DNA from: Caldilineaceae bacterium
GTDB taxonomy: Bacteria; Chloroflexota; Anaerolineae; Caldilineales; Caldilineaceae
DNA length: 64,000 nucleotides
Direction of reading: 5' to 3'
Assembly: GCA_958295845.1 (NCBI GenBank)
Contig: OY282376.1
Location: 2,245,022-2,309,021, forward strand
Every line of letters begins with the position of its first letter. The stretch's first letter is position 1. The notes beneath the pieces are model-generated. The model had not been told where the DNA came from. It did no database searches and worked only from the letters and a program-made list of their open reading frames with translations. The position numbers and the translations under genes were made by a program. Below are positions 47,798-59,212 of the stretch, piece after piece.

Positions 47798-50700
47798 TCA
47801 GGAGCTTGTGCAAGCAGCCGGGCTGAGGCTCTTCAAATGCGCGTCCACCTCCTCATGCGGATGCGATAGACTGGCACCGTCAGGCAGGCACAACTGATTG
47901 TCAGAAAGGTCAAGCTACTCCAGGCTGGTCAGAGTGCCCAGGTCAGGAATCGGCCCGGTCAACTGGTTGTTGTTGAGATAGAGTCTGGTGAGCATGGAGA
48001 GGTCGCTCAGATCGGGGATTGAACCGGTCAACTGGTTGTTCCGGAGATTGAGAAGCGTCAGGCTGGTCAGGTCGCTCAGATTAGGGATCGATCCCCCCAA
48101 CTGGTTGTTTGCGAAGCTTAGTTCCGTCAGATCTGTGAGGTCGCTCAGGTCAGGGATCGACCCGGTTAACTGGTTGTGGTTAAGGTACAGGATCGTCAGG
48201 GCGGTCAGGTCGCTAAGATCAGGAATCGAGCCGGTAAGACCGTTGCCGGCGAAGCTCACCTCCGTGAGTTTGGTGAGAGCGCTTAAATCCGGAATCTCGC
48301 CGCTCAAATCATTGAAATCAAAACTCAGCAGCTTCAGTTCGGTTATGTCACTCAGATCCGGGATACCACCACTCAGGTCGTTGAAACCGAAGTAAAGGTC
48401 TGTCAATTTAGTGAGGGCGCCCAGATCGGGAATCGAACCTGTCAAGTCGTTGGGACCCAGTGAAAGCCAAGTCAGTTCGATGAGGGCGCTCAGATCCGGT
48501 ATCGACCCGCTTAAGTCGTTGTAGCCGATACTCAACTCCTTCAGCAAGGTGAGGTCGCTGAGATCAGGGATCGTACCGGTCAATTCATTGGCATCGAGGT
48601 ACACGATTTCCAGTTTGGTCAGATCGCTCAGGTCCTTAAACGATCCGGTCAGTTCGTTGAAATTCAGGATCAGCTTTGTCAATTGAGTGAGCGAACTAAG
48701 GTCCGGAACTGCCCCGGTCAGGTAGTTACTGTCCAGATGCAGGCTGGTCAGTTTGGTCAAGGCGCCCAGATTAGGGATTGCTCCATTCAACTCGTTGTCG
48801 GTGAGGACCAGTGTTGTCAATTCAGTAAGGGCACCAACATCAGGGATTTCACCTTTCAACCCGTTTGTCACCAGAGACAGACGCGTAACTCGGCCGTTCG
48901 CGTCAGTGGTGACACCATACCAGGTGGAAAGCGGCTCAGTGCTCAGCCAATTGTCCTTGCGCGTCCAATTGCCGCCGTCGGTGGCATCATAAAGCGCCAC
49001 AAGGGCAGTCCTGTCTGTCATCGTGACTGGCATCGTCGGAGCCCCAATCTCTGGGCAGGCGGCAAGGTTGAGGCTTTGCAGATGGGAGGCGACCGCACTG
49101 CTCGAATGGGAAAGGCTGGCTCCTTGGGGCAGGCATAGCTCATTTCCTGAGAGATCAAGGCTTGTCAGGCTTGTAAGAGCGCTCAGGTCCGGAAGCGGTC
49201 CGTCCAACTGATTGTCATTAAGGTCCAGGGAAGTCAGACCGGTGAGCGCATCCAAGGCCGGGACATGGCCGCTCAACTCGTTGTCGCCGAGTTCCAGAGT
49301 AGTCAGGCTCGTGAGGACGCTTAGAGCAGGGATCGTCCCGGTCAAAACGTTATTCGGGAGGCTAAGGGAAGTCACCCGTCCGCTGACCGTCGCAGTGACG
49401 CCATACCAGGCAGAGAGAGGTTCAGCACTCAGCCAATTGTCGCTATTGGTCCAGCTGACGCCGCCCGTTGAGCTATAGAGCGTTACCAACGCGTCCCTAT
49501 CCGCGATGCTTTCGCAAGACGGCAGTTTCAGGCTCTGCAGATGGGCGTTCACGCCACTGTTTGAGTGGGAAAGGCTCGTGCCTTCCGGCAAGCACAGCTG
49601 ATTGCCTGCTAGGTCTAGGCTGGTCAAGCTGTCAAGGGAGCTAAGGTCCGGGATCTGGCCGCTCAACTGATTATTGCTTAGATCCATCTCATCCATGCCG
49701 GCGAGTGCGCTAAGCGAAGGAATCTGACCGTCCAGCTGGTTATTACTGAGGTCTAAGCTTTTCAGGCTGACCAGAGCACTCAGGGCAGGGATCCGTCCGT
49801 TCAGTTGGTTAGAACTGAGATTGATTTCCTCCAGGCTGGTGACAGAGCTCAGGGCAGGCACGCGACCGTCCAACTGGTTGGAACTGAGATCAAGGGTCTT
49901 CAAAAGAGTATGTGCGTCCAGAGCCGGGATCTGGCCTGTCAACCGGTTGTTGCTCAGGTCAACGCCTTTCAGGTTGGTGATACCGCTCAGAGTCTGCATA
50001 TCGCCTGTCAACTGGTTGCCGCTAAGGTCTAGATTCTCCAGAATCGTAAGGGTGCTCAGAGCCTGTAACGAACCGGTCAATTGGTTGGAAGATATGTAAA
50101 GATGAACCAGGTTTGTGGAGGGGTTCAAGTCGTTGAGCGACCCAGTCAACTGGTTGTCATTGAAATTGAGCCACCACAAATGCGTGAGGGCCTGCAAATC
50201 AGGTAGTGGCCCGGTCAACTGATTGGCGTGGAGTTCCAGCATGGACAGTTTGGTGAGCGCGCCCAGGTCGGGGATCGCCCCGCTCAATTGGTTGGAGCCC
50301 AGGCGCAACCTCTCCAGGCTGGCGGGGGCTTTCAATCCCGAGATCGGACCGGTCAACTCGTTGTTCCTGAGATCGACGTACTTGAGTTTGGTGAGAGGAC
50401 TCATATCCGGTATCTGTCCGCTCAGCTTATTGTCGTTAAGATACAGCGCAGTCAGACTGGAAAGAGTGTCCAAAACCGGGATCTTGTCGCTTAACTGATT
50501 GCCCCGGAGGTTCAAACTTTCCAGGTTGGAAAGTGCGTTCAGAGTCGGGATCGGCCCGCTCAACTCGTTGGAGCTGAGGTCTAGGCTTGTCAATGCTGTG
50601 AGGGCGTTTAGTGATGGGATCTGGCCGCTCAGCTTGTTGCCTCCCAGGTGCAACGCTGTCAGTCTGTTAAGCGCGCCCAAAGCCGGAATCTGGCCATTTA

Positions 50701-53594
50701 ACTGATTGCCCTCAAGGCGCAGCCCCGTAACGCGGCCGCTATTGTCGTCGGTGGTGACGCCGTACCAGTTGGCAAGCGGCTCCTCGGTAAGCCAACTGTC
50801 ACTGTTCATCCAGTTTGCGCCGCCAGTTGCGTTGTAGAGCGCGACCAGCGCAGCTCTGTCCTCCGTCGCGGTTGGCGAAACCGGAAGCCCTTCGTCTCCG
50901 CAGTAATACAGTCCGATGCTCTTCAGGTGTAGGGCCACATCGGCATGCAACACAGAAAGATCCGTGCCTAACGGGAGACACAAGTCGTTGCCCTCGATAC
51001 TCAGAGTCGTCAGGTCGGAAAGAGCGCTAAGATCAGGGATCTCGCCCTCTAACCGGTTGTTGCTTAGAGCAAGAGTTCTCAAGTGAGTGATGTGGCTCAG
51101 AACAGGAATCTCTCCCGTCAACTGGTTGCCGCTGAGAGCCAGGGTAATCAGACCGTTCAGGGCGCCAATGTCGGGGATCATGCCGGTCAACAAGTTGCCG
51201 CCAAGGTTCAAACTGCTGAGTCTGGTAAGAGAGCTCACATCGGGGATCCCGCCGGTCAGCTTGTTGCCGCTGAGAGACAGGCTCCTCAAGCTTGTGAGGT
51301 CGCCAAGGGCCGGTAACTGGCCGCTTAACTGGTTACCCTGAGCAACCAGATATTGCAGGTTTGACAGGCCGGCAAGGCTCGGAATCGGTCCGGTCAACTG
51401 GTTGCCACCCAGGTTCAAGCTGGTCAGCTTGGTAAGACCACGCAACGCCGGGAATGAACCGCTTAACTGGTTATTGTACAGAAACAGGTGCGTCAGGCTG
51501 GTGAGCGTGCCCAGAGTCGGGATTGTTCCAGTCAACTGGTTGCCGCTAATGGACAGCCTGGTCAGATTGGTGAGCGAGCTCAAAGATGGGATTTCCCCGC
51601 TCAACTGGCTGTTATCAAGGATCAGCTCTCTTAGATTGGTAAGGGCGTCTAAGTCCGGTATCGCGCCGGTTAACGGGTTGACGCTGAGGTCCAGATGCGT
51701 CAACCCTGCAAATGCGCTCAGGCTCGGGATCGGCCCTGTCACGCCGTTACTCGAGAGGAGCAGCCTCGTCACCCTACCAGTGCCGTCGGTTGCAACACCG
51801 TACCAGGTGTCAATCGGTGCGTCGGTCAGCCAGCGGTCGTTTCTCGTCCAACTGGCGCCGTCGGTTCCGTCATAGAATGTCTTTAACGCCGCCCGATTTC
51901 CAGTCCCCTCTGTAAGTGCCGAGGACGCGGGTATGGCCACACTCGGATAATCTGACCAGGGACTCAGAAGCTGATCGCCGACTGCGCGCACCGCGAAAGA
52001 ATAGGTCAGGCCTGGCGCGAGCTCCCGAATTGTGTAGGAAGTTCCTGTATACGCTGGGCCCCCTAAGTTCTGCCAGCTGACGGCGGTGTCCCACCAAATC
52101 CAGAGGCTGTAAATCGCGGCGCCCGGGACCTCATTCCAGTTGAGCTGGATCTCGTTTGCCCCGGTGCGCCTCGCAGTCAATACCGGCTTGGATAGCATGG
52201 ACGCAGAAGTAGTCGCCGTTGGCGTTGGCGTCAAAGTTTGCGTAGGCGTCAATGTTTCCGTTGCCGTCGGAGTCGGCGTGGGCGTATGTTCCGATGTGTG
52301 CGTGGGCGTGGGCGTATTTTCCGATGTGTAGGTGGGAGTGGGCGTGGCCGTATGTTCCGATGTGTGCGTGGGCGTGGGCGTAAGCGTCGGGGTCAGCGTG
52401 GCAGTCGGTGTATGCGTTGGCGTTGCTGACTGCGTAGATGTCGGAGTCGGCGTCTGAGTGAATGCACAGGAAGGCAAAGATAGACTCCGCAGGTGGGCGG
52501 ACACAGCAACATTTGAATGCGACAAGGTTGCCCCAGGCGGCAAACACAACCGATTGCCTGAGAGGTCCAGATCCGTCAGGCTTGTGAGGTCAACCAGTTG
52601 CGGGAGAGACCCGCTCAGTTCGTTGTTCGGCAGGCGAAGCGCAGTCACGCTTCCGTTTACGTCTGTAGTGACGCCGTACCAGGTGGAGACAGCCTCGTTG
52701 CTCAGCCACCTTTCGTTACGAGTCCAGTCTGCGCCCTCTGTAGCCTCAAAAAGCGCCACTAGGGCGGCCCTCTCCGCGGCAGGTGTCGTATCCGATGCGT
52801 CATCTGGAGTCGGTGTTGATGTTGGGGTCGTTGTTGTGGTCGTTGTTGGGGTCGGAGTCAGCGTATGCGCCGGCGTTGTCGTCGGCGTCTCCGTCGGCCC
52901 CGCCCGTTCGGAAACGGTCGCGAACCCAAAAAGCCGACCAGTCGCTGACCGTGTTGTCGGCGCTGACAGACCGGATTAGATAATAGTAGGTGGTGCCGGC
53001 TGTAAGCTCCTTATGCGTAAAGGAGGTGCCCTTAAGTACTCCGCCAAGTGGTACCCAGGCGCTGGTCGCCCACTCATAAGAGATCAGCACGTAGCTGTCC
53101 GCAGTCGTCACAGCGTTCCATGTGAGAGTGACCTGACCTGGGCCGGCCTCAGCCCGCAAAACCGGCGCGGTCAAGGTCTCTTCGGACTCCGGTAAGATCA
53201 CGTCCTTTTGCTGTGACCACGCGCCCCTGTTCCCGTTGGAATCAATCGCGGCCACAATGTAATAGTATCGCTGACCGGGCGTCAGGTCAGCATGCAAAAA
53301 TGAGGTCGCGCTTGGGCTGTCAAGTGTCAGAGTTTGCCAACTCACGGCGCCGGACCACCAAGCCAGAAGCTCGTAGCTATCGGCGCCGGATACAGAAGAC
53401 CACTGTAGGTTGACCGTGGTCGGGCCGGAGGAATTCGCGCTCAGGTTTGGGGCATCCAGACTGGTCTAGGATCCACTCTGCGCGCGCGTTGTACTGTCTG
53501 CGAGGAAGGAGAGCAGGGCCAGTGCTACAAGGATGGCAATCAAAATGAACGATTTCCGCACCTTGGCACCAAAGAGAGTAGCACTCTTGCTCAT
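47798..53594 (-). pseudogene. Broken FN3/LRR surface protein gene (signal peptide, FN3, Thr/Pro linkers, five LRR blocks)
   Basis: The reading frame begins at ATG 53594 with signal peptide VRKSFILIAILVALALLSFL and ends in TTRAQSGS at an in-frame TAG (53466-53468). The same frame then resumes with two FN3 domains (SGADSYELLAWWSGAVSWQT; DNTVSDWSAF). An extra base in a T5 run (plus strand A5, 52928-52932) shifts the frame before a Thr/Pro linker. A 1614-codon open stretch follows with five LRR blocks, each opened by a cap such as WLSTEPLSTWYGVTTD, plus a long T-P-T linker and an FN3 domain. A second in-frame TAG at 47915-47917 cuts the last repeat (LTSLE*LDLSDNQLCLP), beyond which the frame continues to TGA at 47798. 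Three lesions indicate decay or sequencing error. Parts may still be expressed. Confidence 0.75.
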
Positions 53595-53684
53595 GAGGTG
53601 ATAGTCCTTAAGTCCTCGCTGTATGCCTCTGTGTTTGGGCATTCAAATGACAGTCAACAACTAAATTCCTGTTCACGTCGAGGG

Positions 53685-56657
53685 TCAGGGCTGACAGGAC
53701 TGGGGAACCGTCACTTCCCCCAGGACATCCTCAAGAAAATCTACAAACTCTGGATCGAAATCTGCCGCCGTCCCATTGCTCGTAGCCAAGGAGGATGGCA
53801 CAGATCCCCAAAGCCAGTACTTGACCATTTCCGCCCAATAGTCCTCTGCAGTAGGCGCACCAATTCCCCTTAACTTTGAGTCTCTTCTGGATGCAGCCCT
53901 GTAAAGGGAGCCCAGCCGAGAACTAAAGTCCGTATCGCTTGGAAGCGAAATGATCGCGAAGTGCATTAAGTGCGCCACCTGTTGTATGAAAGAACCACAA
54001 TGCGGATCCTTCACTGGCGCATTCGCCTCCCAGTCCGAAACAGTTTCGTCCTCGCTTTCGCGATAATATACAGTGGCACCGTTGGCAGCCATTTCTTGAA
54101 GAAGATCGGGACGGTTAGCGAGCAAACCGGAAATGACGCCCCGCGAACGGACCATCTGGTCGTCAGACACGACCGAAGGAGCGACCACGACCACGCCGCC
54201 AACGTTCACATACTTCTGGAAGTACATATCATGACCAGAGGAGATTGGTGGCGGCGGAAATAGCGTTGGGACTACAGCAACGTATAACCTCTCCGCCCAG
54301 GCACTGCGCACGTTGTCGCCGTTGCGGGCGCGAACACGAAAATAATAATTTCTTCCGTCCGTCTGGACTTTGTGGTTGTACGTAGTCGAAGCTCCCGATC
54401 CGCCGGCGGTCTCCCACTTTCTTTCGAAGCTGTCCCACACCAGAAGATCGTAGCCAGTGGCATTGGCCGCCGCATCCCAGCTAAGCGCGACACTTTCGTC
54501 AACGACCGATGCGCGAACGTTCCGCGGTTGGCCCGGCACCCCGGAGAGTGCGGTGTCAGTGCAGTTGGACACAACAAGTCGATCCAGGTGGGACGACACG
54601 ACACGATTTGAACCGCCCATGTATATGCTTAGAGAACGGCAAAACTGATTGTCCCTAAGATCCAGCCACGCCAGCTTGTCAAGGGCCCTCAGGTCGGGGA
54701 TAGGCCCTGTCAACCTGTTGCGACTCAGTATGAGTCCTTCCAGACTGGTAAGAATGTTAAGATCCAGAAATGATCCGGTCAGCCGGTTACCGCTTATGTC
54801 TAGCCAGGCCAAGTCGGCAAGTGTGCCCAAGTCCGGGGCATGCCCGCTCAACTGATTGTCTTTCAGGAGCAGCCCTTTCAAGTAAGAGTGAGCGCTCAAA
54901 TCTGGGATCTGCCCCACCAGCTGATTATGACTGAGGTCTAGCCACCTTAAATTGCCAATGTCGCTCAGCTTGGGGATCTCTCCTGACAACTGGTTATGGC
55001 TGAGATCTAGGTATTCCAACTCTGAAAGAGGGCTCAGACGCGGGATTCGACCGGTCAATTCATTACCGCTGATAGTCAGGCGTTTCAAGCCAGCGAGATG
55101 CCCCAGACTAGGGATTTGGCCGGCTAATCGATTGTCGTTAAGGTGCACTCTTCTGAGGCTGATTAACGAAGCCATAGAGGGAACCCCCCCAGTTAACCGG
55201 TTGGAGCCGAGATCCAAATCAGTCAACTCAGTCAGGGACTGAAGACTGGGGATCCGCCCGCTCAACCGGTTGCCGTGGAGCGACAGTGTCTGCAAATTGG
55301 CGAGCGAATCCAGAGACGGGACTGGTCCACTCAACTGATTGGATCCGAGGTCCAGAACTCGCAGGTTCTTCAAAGCCTCCAGATCGGGAATCTCCCCGCT
55401 CAATTCATTCTCGGCGAGATACAGATGAGTCAAGTTGACGAGGGAGTCCAGGGAAGGGATCGACCCGCTCAACCTGTTGGAGCGCAGATACAGCAGTTCA
55501 AGACTGGTGAGATTGCTCAGGTCGGGGATAGGACCGGTCAAATGGTTGAAAGCGAGCCTCAGGCTCTTAATTTGGGTGAGGGCGTCCAATACGGGGATGG
55601 AGCCGTACAACCCGTTGTCGTCAAGGACCAAATGGGATATGTAGCCGCTCTCGTCGGAAAGGACACCGTACCAGGTGGAAACCGGCTTGTCGGTGAGCCA
55701 ATTGTCGCTGCTTACCCAGTTTGAACCGCCAGTTGCTTCGTATAGCGCAACCAACGCGGCTCTTTCCTTGGCTGCCTCAACATCTGAAATCGTAGTTGGG
55801 GGCGTATGTGTCGGAGTCGCTGTGACCGTGGGCGTCAGTGTCCTGGGCGCGTCGGCAGTACCGGACACTTGCTCCGACCATTCGCTCGTATGGCCTTCGG
55901 CCGAAACTGCGCGGATATGGTAATAGTAGACTGTATCAGGGAGGAGCCCTGTGTGTAGGAAGGTAGTGCCAACCAGGTCGCCGCCTAGGCCGCGCCAGTC
56001 ATTGGTCGTCTGGTCCCATACAATCAGTATGTAGCTTTCCGCGTTCGCCACCTCTTCCCAAATCAACGTAATTTGGCCCACTCCGATCTCTGCCGAGAGA
56101 TCAGGCGCGGCCAGCGTTAAGTCGGACTCCGGGACTGTTACGGACACCTGCTCCGACCACGGACCTCTTCTTCCGTCGCTGTCGACAGCAGCGACGACGT
56201 AATAGTAGGTCTCCCCCGGGGCACGGTCTCTGTGGGCAAACGAGGTGGAATTCAGTTTGCTGTCTGTCGCGAGCTGCCAGTCCCCTAGGCCGTTCCACCA
56301 TACCCTCAACTCGTAACTGTCGGCGCCAGACACCGAGGTCCAACTGAGTTGTACTGTTGAAAGCAGCGTAGTGGTCGCGGTTAGCGCCGGAACGGAAAGT
56401 CCTGTTGCGGACTGTGTCGGTGTAGGAGTCGACGTTGAATCTGGAGTTTCAGGCGGCGGTGCTTGTGCCGGTTTCAACTTTGGGTTCTCAGCGCCGCCCA
56501 GACCTCCACTATTCCCGATAATCGGCATTCCTGTAAGGGAAAGCGCGACTTTCTTTCTTTCTGCGTGAAGAGAGGAAGTTGCCGCGGTTGCACCACTGAC
56601 GATTAGGAGAAGGAAGCTGAGGGCTATCAAAGCCTGAATACCTATACGTTTCTTCAC
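53685..56657 (-). CDS. Secreted FN3/LRR protein with degenerate metallopeptidase-like C-terminal domain
   Basis: A 990-residue exported surface protein. The signal peptide KKRIGIQALIALSFLLLIVS ends near residue 25. A Pro/Thr-rich spacer (about 55-86) follows, then two FN3 domains (87-178, 182-270) and a cap ERAALVALYEATGGSNW/TWYGVLSDESG (298-340). About 14 leucine-rich repeats of 23 residues (LxxLxLxxNxLxGxIPxL) run to about 672, followed by a third FN3 (706-797). The C-terminal domain (811-990; YFQKYVNVGGVVVVA, LANRPDLLQEMAANGATV, EDYWAEMVKYWLWG) resembles a putative zinc peptidase domain of similar LRR proteins. The helix expected to hold H-E-x-x-H reads Q-Q-V-A-H-L-M-H (892-899). GTG start at 56657 after GGAAGG. 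Likely adhesion or ligand-binding role. Confidence 0.82.
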   Translation of the reverse strand: MKKRIGIQALIALSFLLLIVSGATAATSSLHAERKKVALSLTGMPIIGNSGGLGGAENPKLKPAQAPPPETPDSTSTPTPTQSATGLSVPALTATTTLLSTVQLSWTSVSGADSYELRVWWNGLGDWQLATDSKLNSTSFAHRDRAPGETYYYVVAAVDSDGRRGPWSEQVSVTVPESDLTLAAPDLSAEIGVGQITLIWEEVANAESYILIVWDQTTNDWRGLGGDLVGTTFLHTGLLPDTVYYYHIRAVSAEGHTSEWSEQVSGTADAPRTLTPTVTATPTHTPPTTISDVEAAKERAALVALYEATGGSNWVSSDNWLTDKPVSTWYGVLSDESGYISHLVLDDNGLYGSIPVLDALTQIKSLRLAFNHLTGPIPDLSNLTSLELLYLRSNRLSGSIPSLDSLVNLTHLYLAENELSGEIPDLEALKNLRVLDLGSNQLSGPVPSLDSLANLQTLSLHGNRLSGRIPSLQSLTELTDLDLGSNRLTGGVPSMASLISLRRVHLNDNRLAGQIPSLGHLAGLKRLTISGNELTGRIPRLSPLSELEYLDLSHNQLSGEIPKLSDIGNLRWLDLSHNQLVGQIPDLSAHSYLKGLLLKDNQLSGHAPDLGTLADLAWLDISGNRLTGSFLDLNILTSLEGLILSRNRLTGPIPDLRALDKLAWLDLRDNQFCRSLSIYMGGSNRVVSSHLDRLVVSNCTDTALSGVPGQPRNVRASVVDESVALSWDAAANATGYDLLVWDSFERKWETAGGSGASTTYNHKVQTDGRNYYFRVRARNGDNVRSAWAERLYVAVVPTLFPPPPISSGHDMYFQKYVNVGGVVVVAPSVVSDDQMVRSRGVISGLLANRPDLLQEMAANGATVYYRESEDETVSDWEANAPVKDPHCGSFIQQVAHLMHFAIISLPSDTDFSSRLGSLYRAASRRDSKLRGIGAPTAEDYWAEMVKYWLWGSVPSSLATSNGTAADFDPEFVDFLEDVLGEVTVPQSCQP

Positions 56658-57380
56658 TGAACACCTTCCTGATTCCCTCAAAAATCCGCCAAGAAATCCG
56701 GTCTGAAGTCGGAATTCCACATTCGATGAATAATCTTCCTCTTAAAGGTTCGCAAAAATGTTGTTGTAAACACGCCACGCGTCCAGCATTTTCATATTGA
56801 TATGAAGGGGAAGGCGCGCAAAGAGTCGAGAACAGTCTTTTGGCTGAATTCCTCTTGACCGTCCTGTATTCTGTCAGAAAGGATTTAAGATGAGTGGTGA
56901 CCAGCCTGCCAATAGCAATTTTGCAGTTGACTAGTCAAATGCAGAGGGAAGGGCAATTCTGAAATCTATCCAAAAAGGAATGAAGGGAGTCAGTCCACAA
57001 AATGTCGTGAATGTGTGTGGGAAGGAGGGCAGTCAATCAAACCAAACGTTCTGCTGCTCGTTGTTTTGGCGACATTCTTCAATTGAGCCCTATCAAAGGT
57101 CGGAATTTCTGAAAGCCATCATTTGTAATCCTGTTTTCCCGCTGCCACTGTCTTTTGGACCCTATGCCTATTGCCCATGTTTGGAAACGGTTTGCCTCTC
57201 AAGCATAGCTTAGAGACAATACCGTCAACATGACGGTCTGAGCCACGCTGCACCGCCGCTCTGCGGCGGCCCGGATCAGTGGCATGACGTACTCTCAGAC
57301 TACACTTACTTATAGAATTCACTCACATTCTTTCGGAATGTATATCGCCCGCTCGTTTCGCCCCGATAACCAATTGACCC
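56658..57380. other. Intergenic stretch between leuA terminator and the LRR gene
   Basis: About 720 nt, more AT-rich than its surroundings, with no gene or repeat that I can support. It should contain the promoter of the LRR gene, but I could not place it with confidence. Confidence 0.4.
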
Positions 57381-57420
57381 GAAAACGAAAAGCGGCGGCT
57401 GGATTTTCCCAGCCGCCGCT
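57381..57420 (-). terminator. Intrinsic terminator after leuA
   Basis: Perfect 12-bp stem AGCGGCGGCTGG / CCAGCCGCCGCT (57391-57402 with 57409-57420), 6-nt loop, followed on the minus strand by TTTCGTTTTC. Located 20 nt after the leuA stop, it closes the ilvBNC-leuA operon. Confidence 0.88.
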
Positions 57421-57439
57421 TGAGTTCACTCAACCTTAA

Positions 57440-59212
57440 CTATATCCCAACCGTAGCCACTTCCGAATCCCCGGCAGAAATCGCCACCTCGGCGTCGTCC
57501 TCATCGGACGCACACAACTTATTCAAAGCCTGCAAATAAGCCTTCGTGCTCGCAACGATGATATCCGTATCCACCCCTCGGCCACTGAACAACCGCCGCC
57601 GTGTGCGCCCCTGCGCAGTCCTGCTATGACCGCGGCTCTCTGGCGCCTCGATACGCACCGTCACGTCGCCGTTGGCGTCGATCCCCTCAGTCACCGCCTG
57701 CACCAGAAACTCGGTCAGCTCATTCGGTTGCTGTACAACTTTGTCTATGCAGGTGTAGACCGCGTCAACCGGACCTGAGCCAAAGCTCACCTCTGTGATC
57801 TCTTCGCCGCTCTCGTTATTGCGCAGCGTTGCCACCGCCGTAGGCATCATGTTGGTTCCACACTGCACCTGTACGCCCAACAGCTCCCAGATTTCGACCG
57901 GCTGATATAGCTCATCGGCCACGAGCGCTTCGATATCGGCGTCGGTAACCGTTTTCTTCTTATCAGCCAAATCCTTGAAACGAACAAAGACCTCGTGCAG
58001 ATTCTCCTTGTCGAAGTGATAACCCATATCCTGCAGACGCACACTAAGCGCATGCCGCCCCGAATGCTTACCCAGTACCAATCGGCTCTGGTGCAGCCCG
58101 ATGGTATCGGCATCCATAATTTCGTAGGTGCGCTTGTTCTTCAGCATACCGTCCTGGTGAATGCCGGCCTCATGCGCAAAGGCGTTTGTCCCAACGATCG
58201 CCTTATTGGGCTGGATGACCATTCCGGTGTATCGGCTGACCATGTCGCTGCTGCGGTGGATCTCCTGGCTGCGTATGTTGGTGCGCAGATCGAAGACCGA
58301 CTGGCGTGTGTACAGCGCCATTACCGTCTCTTCCAAGCTCGTATTGCCGGCACGCTCACCAATTCCGTTGATAGTGACCTCGACCTGGCGGGCGCCGTTC
58401 TGCACACCCGACAAAGTGTTGGCTGTCGCCAACCCCAGGTCGTTGTGGCAATGTACGCTGAAGATTACGTCCTTGCCGCCTTCAACATTCTCACGCAAGT
58501 AACTGATCAGCTCGCCAAACTCCTCCGGCGTCGTATAGCCGACCGTATCCGGAATATTCAGCGTCGTCGCCCCGGCCTGGATAGCAACGCTACACACCTT
58601 GACCAGGAACTCCGGGTCGCTGCGTCCGGCGTCCTCCGGGCTGAACTCAACGTTGTCGCAGAGACTGCGCGCATACTGCACCATGTCGCCCACAGTTTCG
58701 AGTACCTCGTTCGGCGACATGCGCAGCTTGTGCTGCATATGAATATCGCTGGTGGCCAGAAAAGTGTGGATGCGCGGACGCACTGCGCCCTGCACGGCTT
58801 CCCAGGCCTTGTCGATGTCGTTCTTGTTGGCCCTCGCCAGCCCCGCGATGATCGGCGGTGCCGCTACATTTCCGTCATCGTCCTTCCGAGGTGTACGGCC
58901 TACCGTTTCCGCGATGCGCTTGACAGCTGCCAGGTCGCCAAGTGAGGCCGCCGGAAAACCGGCCTCCATGATATCGATCCCCAGGCGTCCCAGCTGACGG
59001 GCAATCTCAAGCTTCTCCTGCTCGTTTAGCGTCGCGCCCGGCGACTGTTCTCCATCGCGCAGCGTAGTGTCGAAAACGAGAATGGTATTTCCGTGGGCAA
59101 CCTCTTTCGCCCACTCGTCGACGTCGGCCAAACGGAACTGTTCAACATCGATCGGCGAGACGTCGTCTTCAGGAGTCTCGTCCAGTTGTTGCGCATCAAT
59201 TGTGTTGGTCAT
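57440..59212 (-). CDS. leuA: 2-isopropylmalate synthase
   Basis: A 590-residue enzyme that condenses acetyl-CoA with 2-oxoisovalerate, the committed step to leucine. [20 protein letters not shown] is the catalytic opening. [20 protein letters not shown] supplies the metal-binding H-x-H, and [20 protein letters not shown] the catalytic His of subdomain II. The C-terminal allosteric domain (about 440-590) contains [20 protein letters not shown] and ends SEVATVGI. It has about 40 extra N-terminal residues (Asp/Glu-rich) and an insertion near 95-115. CGGAGG lies 9 nt before the ATG, inside a possible upstream small ORF that overlaps the start. Last gene of ilvBNC-leuA. A truncated relic copy lies at 46 kb. 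Confidence 0.97.
   Translation of the reverse strand: MTNTIDAQQLDETPEDDVSPIDVEQFRLADVDEWAKEVAHGNTILVFDTTLRDGEQSPGATLNEQEKLEIARQLGRLGIDIMEAGFPAASLGDLAAVKRIAETVGRTPRKDDDGNVAAPPIIAGLARANKNDIDKAWEAVQGAVRPRIHTFLATSDIHMQHKLRMSPNEVLETVGDMVQYARSLCDNVEFSPEDAGRSDPEFLVKVCSVAIQAGATTLNIPDTVGYTTPEEFGELISYLRENVEGGKDVIFSVHCHNDLGLATANTLSGVQNGARQVEVTINGIGERAGNTSLEETVMALYTRQSVFDLRTNIRSQEIHRSSDMVSRYTGMVIQPNKAIVGTNAFAHEAGIHQDGMLKNKRTYEIMDADTIGLHQSRLVLGKHSGRHALSVRLQDMGYHFDKENLHEVFVRFKDLADKKKTVTDADIEALVADELYQPVEIWELLGVQVQCGTNMMPTAVATLRNNESGEEITEVSFGSGPVDAVYTCIDKVVQQPNELTEFLVQAVTEGIDANGDVTVRIEAPESRGHSRTAQGRTRRRLFSGRGVDTDIIVASTKAYLQALNKLCASDEDDAEVAISAGDSEVATVGI

Noticed and set aside
52216..52460. Thr/Pro-coding GTGGGCGT-like repeats as a separate satellite or promoter array
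   Set aside because: They are the coding sequence of the T-P-T linker in the LRR/FN3 gene, in frame with it.
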